Assembly (NCBI GenBank): GCA_009869945.1
Contig: WIXG01000044.1
Location: forward strand, 248,001-312,000
DNA length: 64,000 nucleotides
Direction of reading: 5' to 3'
DNA from: Mesaphorura yosii
Lineage: Eukaryota; Arthropoda; Collembola; Poduromorpha; Tullbergiidae
The notes beneath the pieces were generated by a model, which worked only from the letters and a program-made list of their open reading frames with translations, searched no databases and was not told where the DNA came from. Below are positions 50,101-61,800 of the stretch, piece by piece; position 1 is the first letter of the stretch, and every line of letters starts with the position of its first letter. The position numbers and the translations under genes are program-made.

Positions 50101-53100
50101 GGCGGAAAAAGCAATTCAGAAGATGAACAGCGGTCGAGACGGAGACGGCGACCGGAAGAGAAACTAAAAAAAAGTGGTCAAGTCAAGTTGTTCATTATCA
50201 TTTCATTGACTTGGAATTTGTAAAGGTTTGCTGCTTTTTTGGTTATTACACTCACTTACCAATCTGGAGCTGGATTCAACGACAAGGGTGGAAGCTCTAA
50301 AGATCCAAACAAAGGCTCCAAGTCCCCAATCCAATCATATGCAACTGAACACCGCCGTGTGCCAGCCGACATCCAACAATGAATTCAATGAAAGTGTTCT
50401 TCACGTCGGATTCAATTTTATTGGGACCGGAAGCGCAGTGCAGTGGTTCTGAATAATAATTTCCAGCTCGGCCGGCGCAGTCAAATGTGGCCTATTATTA
50501 AGAGATTTTTTGAGAGGGAAAATCTTGAAATCTAAACAAAGAACAAAGAAGCAAGTCAAAACTAGACTTTACCACGGCCTGGCATGAAATAGAAGTATGG
50601 TAATGGTAACGGGTTAGCAAACAGTGACAAGTTAATAGCCACGATGCAAGACCAAGGAAGACAAGAACAGAAGGCAAACGGTAAATACCCTCATAGGCCA
50701 TCAATCAAGGTTCTGAATTCTAGTTCAACTGCACTGAAACAAAACCCAAACGAAGAACGGGTAATTGCCTTAAGTTAATTAGCAGTGTCGATTGCGAACT
50801 TTGATTACATTCAGGCAGAAGGCGCATGTGCCAGTGTCATATACTAATTAAGTGGAGTACTCGTGCTTAAATTCGTAACCACTACTGAATGAGAACTTTC
50901 TGGCTTCGTGACTCCGTGGCTCCTTGCTCTTGCCCGTCTTCAACTTCAACCCTTTCTTTTCCTTTCCTTTCCAGATGTTCACAGCCAATCTATTAAGAAT
51001 GTTTTTCATTTGATGGATGTAAACCCGATTTTTTGTGGGCCCGAGTCGGAGCCCTTTTTTACTTTCCTGCACTGCACTGATTGTTGATACACTTTAATTT
51101 CTATCGCTTCCACATGTTCCATGTTGAACTTGTGCTTTATTTTGTTTTGTCTGCTCTGCCCTGCTTTGTTCCAGTTCTAATTCGATCCAAGCGCAATGCC
51201 AGCAAGTGAGGAAAGGAAGGGGATGAAAATATTGGATACAGTGCCCAGTCCTTTAAAAGGATGTAGGCGAATGTATGAAATTATGAACCCCATTCATTCC
51301 CATCATCATCATGAAGTTATTTTCTTTGTTTATATTTTAAAACACCATCATAACTTGTATGCTTGAATTCGTCTTTAAAGGACGACGCTGCGCTGTGAAT
51401 GTGAAAGAAGTACGCCTTCATTTTCAGTTACATTCTCAGTCTATTCAGTTGTGTAACTGTTTGCCATAAATTCTTGGTTGCGGTTTTCTCATTCAAGCAG
51501 TCTTGACTTTGCATCTCTTTATGAATCTCCTGAGTGCATTTAGTATTTAGCAGCATTTAATAGCCGTGCTTACATCCCTAAACGGATTTTTTGTCGGTAA
51601 AAGAGGACGCGGACGGAATCGCTCAAGAGAAACGAGTGTGAGTGAACGAAATGTATAATTGAGTACAAGCTTATCACGAGCTTTGTCTGTTGTCGGTTGA
51701 ATTTCATCCTACTTTCTGCAGTGGAGGACGATTTTACAAATTACGGCGTTGATTATCGACCTCACTTTCTCTCAGGAAATCAGGTAAGCTAAATTCAGTG
51801 TTCCGTCGCCAATCTTGCGGGCTTTGGCTGTTTGTCTCCTTCGATTCCATTCTGACATTGAACTGGAAATTTTCCATGTGAATGATACGAAAGCTAATTA
51901 TTCGAGTTATCGTATTCGCCTTCACGCTTGTGCTGTTCATAACTCCAATCATAAACTCACACTTTCCCGGAAAGGAAAGAAATTGAATCTGATAATGGCT
52001 TTCATGAAAATTAAATGGTTCGACTTTCACTTCAATGCCTCTCCATTTCAATGCAAAATACGATGAAACAACGAAATAAGGAAGTAAAGCAAACGAGCGG
52101 CTTCTACAACTTTACTCGGTTGCCTCCGATTCGTTTAATGCGATTTGACATCATAACATCATTGTTTAACCAAAGTTGTCAAGAAGATCATCACGTATTT
52201 TGTGATGTGAGGTTTTCGCCGATAATGTGCGAAATTCGAGATGAGTCGACGAAGGCCAAATGTAAAAGCAAAGGACAAGCAGAATTTTCCGTTGCCAGCC
52301 GTTGAAGGTCGTCTGATTTTTCGCAGTTCAAGGCATACATCAATGACTATAATTCAGTTTCCATGTCGAGGCATCGAATGTTCTGTGACGAGTGAACGAT
52401 TCCGCTTGACCATGCTCTTTGCAGTACATGGCTGCCAACAAGGCCGGTTAAGGGCCCAGCAGTAGCAGCCTTCAAGGCAATTATTGTCCAGACTAAACAC
52501 CTGCACCTGAGGATTTAACGTAAATGTGTCGTCGTTAGAATAAATTGGACAGCACACGGCAATATTAAGAGCTCATAACCACGATCGAGGAGGCGAAGAA
52601 TCTCATAACCATAACGCAGTGCGGAGCAACAACTTGTTGCTCAGTATTAGTGCCCAGAGCTCAGATTTATGCGTGATTTATATTTCTTGGGTAGGAGTGT
52701 GAAGTTTTGAGATGCAGTTCAGTGCTTTGCACTCGCCTCGGAAGAATCGGGACCAGGTTCTTGATTGTTACAAGTTTAAGTTCAAACTCTCAGGTCAATT
52801 TTTCTGTGGACGTGAACTCATGCTTCAGCTTTAGTCTGATGTCTGGTTAATATCAGCGATGGTATCGTCCGACTGGCTGCTTCGTCGCTTCGTGCGTGCG
52901 TGTGCATGTGCCCTTTTCATTTCTCACTTTTCAAGAAGAAAAAATGATCAGTCCTGGACTGCTTCTGCCTGGACACAATGTTGCTGGCCATTACTTACAA
53001 GTTGAGCAGGGGCAATTGGATATCGTGTACGAGGTAGCCAGTCTTTCGTTCCGATTACGTTAGCCACGAGAAACCAAGCTATGTCAGGCCAGGCCAGGCC

Positions 53101-55878
53101 AGTCCGGCCCGGCTCTCATGCTGTCAAGAGGAGAATCGTGCAGCAGCAGTTTCAACAATGGAAACGGAAAAGTCAGACCGGCTGAGTCGCGTATCGCGTT
53201 GGCGTGAAAAAAGATCCAGGGTCAGGGTGTACTTGAATTATACGTCTTATTATGCAATAGCACTGCTAATAATATGATTATGAAGAGAACACGTTTCTTC
53301 GTTTCGTTTCGTGTGCTCATTGCTCGTTTGCTGTCTTGTCTCGTTTCACTTTTACAAGTACAGCTGCACTGCTTTTATTATTAGTGCCAGAGCAAGCATG
53401 ATGGCACGATGAAGGATGATTTTTTGTGGTCCAGCCTCTCGTCTCCAGACTTGTTACCTGTGGCTTGGCTTCGTGAGGAAACTGGTCCTGGATTCGGGAT
53501 CCAGCAGCAGCAACAGCAGGGCTCCGTCTTCTGTGTTGCTGTTGTTCCTCTGGTCGATGATCTCTCCGTGTGCCTGTGCGCTTTCAACAATAAACACAAT
53601 AACCAGCCACAGATTACCACTATTAATAGGAAGGGTAAAAAATCCTGGGACAAGACGAGGCCAGGCCGACCTAGACCATCATAATAATCTTCTCCAGAGC
53701 CTATACGCGTACGCGTCCTCACAACTTTCTGCAGCATCACGATGATACGAAATGATTCTGATTTTCTTAATGCATAATATATTCAAAGCTGAGGTCTTCC
53801 AAGCACGATTTTTTGTCCTGCGCTGCGACTTGACTTCATCCCAAACTCGAGTCGAACTGCTTCCTTGCGCTGCAACTGCAACCGGGTTGCTCGCTGTCTC
53901 AAGTCGAGTTCTCGTACGCGTGTGTGTTTAAGTTTATTTATGATGATTATTCTCATTTTTCTTCCAGGGGCTCATCTTAATTTTTTATACGACGAGCTAC
54001 GCATACGCATTTACACATTTACGCTACGCTACGCCAACGACCGAGATCAAGATTCAGATCGCAGCAGACAAGACGCAGCCGGGAAAAGCAATAACAAACC
54101 AGCCTCACGTGTGTACCATTGCCACTGCCACTTTTTATGGACGGAGATTTATAATTATCGCACGCAAGAAGCAAGACGCAGGACGCGAACCGGGACCACT
54201 TCGACTATCCTTTGCCTTTCTTGCTTGCAAAAGTCAAGTCAGCCAGGCACGAGACGACGCTGCTCGACTACAAAAAATCAGCTGAGCTTCGACTTCCACC
54301 TTCGCGTTGGGCAGAACGGATGAGACAACCGAGTCATTAACGAACACGTGTGGATAACTGCAGCTTTTTCTTCTGTCTTGCTGCTCTCCCTGGGACAAAA
54401 TCATCCGGTTCATCATTGCCACCTTCATTTGCATCACTTTTTGTGCAAACTGCAAAGTCCAACTCGTCCATCGCAGTCTGGCTGGAGCCTTGATTTTATC
54501 TTGGATCTTTCTTCCTGCAGCAGCTCCAAACGAAAGTCGATTGTCGCTGCTCAGTCTAGTCCAGATTCAACTTTATTGCTTTCTTCTTCCCTTCGTCGTA
54601 GTTTACAAACCGATCAGATCATCAATCGTAGCCGCAACAAAAGATTTGGACAGAATTACAAATCATTTAAAAGGTGAGCAATGACAAGTTGAGAAGTTGG
54701 GACATGATTCAGCATGCTCGGGTAGAAATGGGACTAAAACGTTTCCCTGACCAAACTTACCCTTGAAAAGGCCATGGAATTACCAGTTCCATGCCAAAAA
54801 GGCACCTACACACTTCAGACAACTTGAGCACGAACTTTATGGTATCTTAACCTCACAAGTACAAGTCTGGCATTAAAAGACCCATAGACCCAAGTCAAGT
54901 CTAACGCTCCAGCCTCCAGCCAGAGTCCCTTTAAGTACCCTAATCCGTATTCTTCTTTTCTTTTTATCTCCTCAGGGCTGAGGACTTCTCGCTTCTTTCA
55001 ATTATCAGTATCATCCCCGTACCTTACCTTCGGGTCTTCACTCCTCCAGATTGCATTGTGTCTTGTGCATTGTGTATGCTTATGATTATTTTAGTGAAAT
55101 CCGAAATTATATGTTTCACACTTTAAAACATACTGCCAGGTACGTAATATTTGCTTTATACTGTTGAAACACCAAAGAGGAACCCAAAATCGAGACTTGG
55201 GACTGGGACCGAGGCTAATGTTAACGCTATTGCTATTATTGACTTGGGCAGGTAAACAAAGGGAAAGAGACCCCAAGCCAATTGTTGCATGCAAGAAGGT
55301 AAGGGTGAACGCGAGGAAACCAAAACCTGTTGCTGCTGCTGAAGCTGAAACTGAAGCCACTTCTGCGTCTGCTGCTGCTGTTGCTTTTGATCTCTGCTTT
55401 CCCAACCACTACCAAAATCCAAAAGTATAAAATTTCCAGTGCGTGATGATGCCAGCTTTTAGTCCGCGTTCCACGCCCGAGCAATACACTTCAGTTCAGT
55501 GCACACTTTTCCTGTCAGCCTAATCAGAATCCTGTTACGCGAGCTGAGTTGCGCAGACCTCCGGAAACGTTGATTAGTTGCGTGGCATGTTGTGTAATTA
55601 AGCAAGAGCAACTTACACTTTTAAAGACTCCAACTTCCTGTGTGCCTATCGTGTGGAACTTTAAAACGAACCTTGCAAAAACACAAAGTGCTGCAAAAAG
55701 TGTGTACATTTCCTTTCGTGACTGCTATTCCGGCTTGAGTCCTGCAAAACAGTGAATGAGCGAATCCAATTGTTGGGAAACCAGTGTACCAGGCGAAAGT
55801 TATGAACTAAGCAAGCGAGCTGCACTGAGATTGATTTAGGCAAGCAATTATTCAGCAGAGGCCACATTCACATTTTCC
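47127..55878. other. Spacer between the two Traf4-type genes
   Basis: About 8.7 kb. AATAAA at 47332-47337 probably ends copy 1. No other gene was recognised. A short open stretch at 51722-51783 has exon-like borders. TATAAAA at 55426-55432 and TTAGTC near 55460 may be the promoter of copy 2, giving a 5' UTR of about 420 bases. Confidence 0.45.
55426..55464 (+). promoter_or_regulatory. Candidate TATA and initiator of Traf4-type gene 2
   Basis: TATAAAA at 55426-55432 with TTAGTC about 35 bp further on. It matches the arrangement of copy 1, but the initiator is weaker. Confidence 0.3.
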
Positions 55879-58800
55879 ATGATGCCTTTAAGTCTCAGCT
55901 ACAATATTAAGAGGTAAAATGTTCAGTTTTGAATCTCGATAAAATTAGACTGTAATTAAGTCTTGACTGAAAACCCCTTCAAAACTAATCCGGCAAGATC
56001 TTTTTGTTTGGTTCTAGCAGGGACGGCGGTGGGAGCACCACGACCGGATCCAGTGGCCAGCAGTCTCCGAGCTATTCTCAGGTAAGCACCTCTAATTCAA
56101 GCTTCTACGAACTTGAACTGAACTTTTGCTTTGAATAATTAGTTCATCGTAATACGATGCAGATTGCAGCCATTTATTTAATTCCGAGCACTATGAAATA
56201 TGCTACACGGGAAAGAATAGGTGATTTTCTGCTTCGAACAGTGTTTAATGCAGTCAAGGGGTTGATAATTTCACGGATGTTATTGTTATTGTGTCACGAG
56301 ATCATCTCACACTCTAATCCCTTGATACTGTAATAGTTATGGCATGGCATAACGTTATGGCTTTGCTTTGGCCAAGTCAAGTCGCCAGATTAACTAGTCA
56401 AACTGATCAAAGTAGTTGTGAGTTCTCGCATCTTGTAATTCAATGCAAGATTTAACCCAGTAATACTTTTAAACTATAAATCTTCTGTTCAGATATCATG
56501 TACACAGGTCGGGCCGACAGGCAGACAGGCATGCGATGCACTTTTGTTATGAAACCTAAAACCATGCAGGCGAGTGAGTCGGACACATTACATTCTTAAT
56601 GTCATTTCGTGACAAGTTAGTTACTGTCTTACTGAAACTGAACGGGCAGGCACGGCACAAGTTCGAATGCAGTGCAGTACAGGTTTCCTAGCCTCAGACA
56701 TGGATATGATAGCATAACATAACAACATGATTTCATACGTGATTTGATTTGATAACATTATTAACTACATCATCATCATTAAGAGAGACAGCAAAGATAC
56801 AGACGCAAAATGCTGAATGCTGGCTGACTGTTTTGTCTTTCCATATTGTTATGCTGCGGCTGTGCTTTAATGATGACTCTTCGTTCTGGTATTTTCTCCC
56901 CACGAAGGCAGGCAACGCATAGGCAGTGACATGAACCATGCACAGCACGCATGCATGCAATCTCATATTTATAAATTCAGAATTTGCCCATTTTGGGGCT
57001 TCTACGTGCATTATTTATAGGCACACCATGTAATTATGTACTTACACAGCTATTTGGCAGGAATTCTAGCATTCAAGTTCAGAACAGTGTTAAAGACGCA
57101 ATACGCATGAAATCAGAATCGCTGTACTTATGAGACAATTGTCTCTGAGGCATTTGGTGGGGCCGCGCCGTACTTCTTATCGGAAGTTTTTGTTTTTCTG
57201 TACGAAAAAGTGCAGGCAGATTTAATGCATCAGATTACTCAACCACTATTTTTCATAATTCTCAGAATTCCATTCGCCATTCCACTTCCACTCCTTTCGT
57301 GTTACTCCATTACCATCGCCATTATCATTACTTGCTTCAATTGACTTCTTCCTTTGTCTCCCATAATGTATAAATACACGTTAGCATTCTCTCATGTGCA
57401 TGTGCCTGCGTTTGCATTCCGTCTGTGTTTGAACTGAACAGAGCAGTAGAGTTAATTATCGCGATGAGATCATAAACGATGAATCCTGGTTCGTGTTCAG
57501 GCGGTTCAAGTTCAGGTACTTGCACCTGAATACGAAATTGAGGCTGCGAGGACCCTGAACCCTTTCGGCCTGTGGCCTATCATATTTTGCAATCCCCATC
57601 GCACATTATACTTTGTAATAATTGCGTGGTTGTGGTCCCAACAAAAGTCCGCGCGTATCTGCCAATTGTTTATCGGACTTCGCTTTCTTCACTTTTTACG
57701 GCAGAGAGAAGCCAAACGCTGATAACTGGAAGTGTGTTTAACCTAAGACGACTAAAAAACCTCACTCCAGTCACCGTTTAGCTTAAGCTTCACTGACTAT
57801 GAAACTTGATACGCGCTGCTGCTTTAATCTTCTGATCTAGATTCTGAAGTTAACTTCGTCTTCAGTATAAATTTAAATACGATATGAACGTTAACATGAA
57901 TTTGAGCGGGCCTTCTTATTTCATTATAAAACCCTGTCTTGTATGCATCCTTTCCTTTGTTACACTTTCCAGACCAGGCCAGAGTGGTAGTGGCAGTGGC
58001 AGAAAGGAAATGGAACAACAAAAAGTGATGTGCATTAGAACAATAATATTTATGAACTCATTACAAGCAGGAGCACAGTCACAACATGTGTACATGTGTC
58101 CACGTACCATAATAATTACAATAATGTCTGTCTGTCCGGGCTGTCACGTCACGGACGATTCCTTTTCATATTTTCACTTTCCAGCCGTGATCCTGCTGCC
58201 ACTGCTGCTACCAGCCGGTAATTTACGACAGCACAATTACAAGAACATTTTTTATAAAATGTTTCGGAAATGCATACCAAACGACAAGCGAACCGTAGAA
58301 CCGTCCAAGTAATGCATGCAACTGTCTTCGTCTCGTTTTCGCTTCGTGCTTGCATACTTTCATTTTTTACGCCACGCCACACCGTGCCCTTGTCGTAATT
58401 TACTTGTCAAATTGTAGTCTTCTTAATTCCAAACAGTTTTACAATAATCTTATCGCCGCACAAAGGCAATTAGAATCTATGTGTATCGCGTATCGCGTCC
58501 GTTCAAATTAAGCCTCTTTTGAGCGCGCATTTGCGTTAATTGCAATAAATTGCACTGCTTCTGCGACTTCTGCCTACCCGCATCACGCTCAGCCGGTCGT
58601 ACATGTTGCAGGGATTTTTTGCTCCTCTTGTAAATAATTATGCAAAATATACACCAACAGAGCCAGGACTTGTAATTGCAATAAAATATTTATACAAATT
58701 CATTTATTACATTGCACTATTACACAGGAGCAGGCTGGCCAGAGCAGTGCCGGCATTATTTAACTGCTTTCCCTTTCCTTTTTGTCTGCGTTTGCGAGCT

Positions 58801-61800
58801 GCCAGAACGCAAGAAAGCAAGCAGGGAATTGCAATTGCAGTGCTTAAAAAGGAAATGATTATATTTGATCTTGTTCTTGTTTTGTTCAACCGAGTCGAGT
58901 CGAGTCTGCTTTTTCTCACAGTACAGGAACAATAAACAATACAAACTATTTTAATTTCCGAATATAAATCAACGCAAATACCAAACAAAGTGTTCTGCCT
59001 TGGCGTTATCTTGTTTTCTGTTTGACTTGCAAACCAGCGGACTTGGGCCAGCGCCGTTTGTGTCATCGATATAAAATAAATCATTGCCTTGGATGCGGTT
59101 CGTAGTTGGCTTGTCACTTGTAATTAAAGTCAAGTCAAGCCAGGGAAATAATTGTTAGGGTTGAGGCTTGGCTTGGCTTGTTGTCGGATCCGTTTGTGAT
59201 TTCCAATTAGTCAAATATTAGTGCACTTGTCCTGCAACCATGCAACAATGTTATACAAGAATTGTTTATGGTTTCTCGCCATAAATGCAAGACGCGACGC
59301 GAAGACGCTCTCACATAGCATAAATGTTTACAACAGAGCAAGACTATAAAAATTTAATGTTCCATTTGGTACAAATCATCGCTGCATGGTTCCGCAGCAG
59401 CAGTATACGACCACGACTCGTTTATAATATTCACTGGCGCTGACCATGTCTTACACATGTCCTTTGCTTTTCCCTTGCAGAGTACGAATGATTCATCCGA
59501 GGAGGCTATAATGAGCTCGATTGTTTACTGCATCCATCACAAAGATGGCTGCAACTGGTCTGATGAACTCCGAAAGCTCAAAGGTCACCTGAATACATGC
59601 CGGTACGACGCGGTGGCGTGTCCAAGCCAGTGTGGTGCTATGATCCCACGACTGCTCCTCGAAGACCATCTACGATTCACATGCAATCTGCGGAGAACGA
59701 CATGCCAGTTCTGCAGTAAAATATTTACGGCGGAAGAACTTGATGTAAGTGCAAAATTCATTTTAGGGCTCTGATTTAACTACACTGCTTACAGAAGCCA
59801 GATTGCTAATTTGCAATGCTTTGACGCTTTCGCAAACAGAACCATCATGGAAGCTGCGGTTGGGAGCCGATTTACTGCGAAAACAAATGCGGTTCAAAAA
59901 CTCAGCGTAAGAACATGTCAAATCACCTTTCCTCAGAATGCGGAAAAAGGCTCGTACCGTGTGAAAGTTGCAAGCGTGAATTTATGGCCGACACTCTGAG
60001 CACTCATCAGGTGAAATGTGGCCGCGTTCCAGTTCCGTGCCCCAACCAGTGCGGGGTGCTCCAGATTCCCAGGGAAGAACTGGACTCTCACATGAAGGAC
60101 AAGTGCACAGAAATCCTGACTTCTTGCATTTTCAAAGATGCTGGATGCAAGTTCAAAGTAAGTTATTAACTGTTTACATATTTGGCAAACGTGAGAAAAC
60201 GAACGTGGGCCATAAAAATGCATTGTAACGACAATTCCAGTCGGTGAACTGCATCGGCTTAATTTGAGATGCAGTTTGCCGCCTTGCATGTCATGGCAAT
60301 CAAGCAATCTGGAATTTCAAGTTGGTTTCGACTCGTCTCGCCAGCGCTTGCATTTGCTCTGATTGCCATCAGTGCATGCATGGACAGACGGCAGACAGGC
60401 CTGGCAGTGTGCAGTAGTTGAACAATCTCTGACTCCATTGTTAATTTTTTGCAGGGCCAAAAACGTTGTTTGGAGACACACCTAAACGACAACTGTCGTC
60501 AGCATTTATCGCTTATTTGTGGTATTGTGACGAAACAACAGCAACAGATTTCGTGTCTCCGGAATGCACTCGCCAAACTCTCGTTGAATCATACAGGTTA
60601 GAAAAACACCGCACGCAGCGCTCATACCTACTTTTTGCTTGCATACGCGTACACACGTTAACATGTAATTTGTGAAGAATATTCACACGATTTGATTTAC
60701 AATGGTGCAGGAATTTCCTTTAGCGATGCGTTTTTTAATTCCAAACAATTGCATCGTAATAAGAGCCGAACTCCAAGCCGAGCCATTCCAGAATTTTTCA
60801 CAAAAAAAATATTATTTCCAAAAAGAGCCTTAAATGTCGTTCATTTCCAAATTTTATTACCCTGTTCTTGTTCGCATTCAATTGTATGCAATTTTCGCGT
60901 AGGACGAACAAGAATTTTTTGTACGTGTTCCAGAACAACAATGAGAATAATGAATGATTCAATTGAATCTCAGCCTTCAGTCAGGCTGGCATTCGCCATT
61001 CGTGCTCGGTGTTCGCATTGCTTTCACGCTGCGTGTGTTGACATTTTTTGGTCGTGGACAACCGCGTCGGTCGCGTCGCGTCTCTTCTATTTTATGCTTA
61101 TGTCCTGTTAAATGTGTACGGCTCAAATTGGACGATAATGCAAGAATGCAGAATGCAGCGAATTGCAAAAGGGCAAAATATTTTTATTGCCTTCTCAATA
61201 CATACTTTGCTTGGCTTGTTTGTTGCAGGGACTTTGATTTGGAAGATAAATGATTTTGCTGCCAAGATGCGAGACGCGAAATCCAAAGATGGTGTGGAGC
61301 TTATCAGCCCTCCATTCTACACTAGTCAATACGGGTACAAACTCCAGGTGAGTTCTCACTCGCTTCACGTACTTTATGTTTTACACTTCGTAGTGAGATA
61401 AAGCACAAAGCACATTACTCATCGTCTTCGTCCCTCGCCTTCCTTTAATTAATTCAATGTCAAAGTTAATTATATGACTGCAGATAACCTCACCCATCAT
61501 CAACACAGCCCAAGTTTAGTAATAATACATCGTCGATGCACCCACCGCCCGAAAGGGTGAAATAGATTAGGATAATAATAATTATTACATAATCATGTTA
61601 ACACCATTTCACTCACGTATCACGTTGCAATTGCAATGCAATCCAGCTGCAAAAATTCCAGTTTTAACAACACCATTGTACTTTTTGTATTCTTTTATAG
61701 GCTTCTGTGTTTCTCAACGGCAACGGAGTGGGAGAAGGCTCTCAAGTGTCCGTGTACATTAAAATCCTGCCAGGTAAAATACAACTGAATTTATTTTCCA

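Noticed and set aside
53381..53745. Overlapping open frames of 90-120 codons on both strands
   Set aside because: Openness in several frames at once with CAG/CTG-type repeats indicates compositional bias; no conserved feature was seen.
56247..56333. Imperfect hairpin (CAGTCAAGGGGTT against AATCCCTTGATACTG) considered as a microRNA precursor
   Set aside because: The stem is only about 13-15 bp with a bulge and a loop of about 60 bases, and no known arthropod microRNA sequence was recognised.
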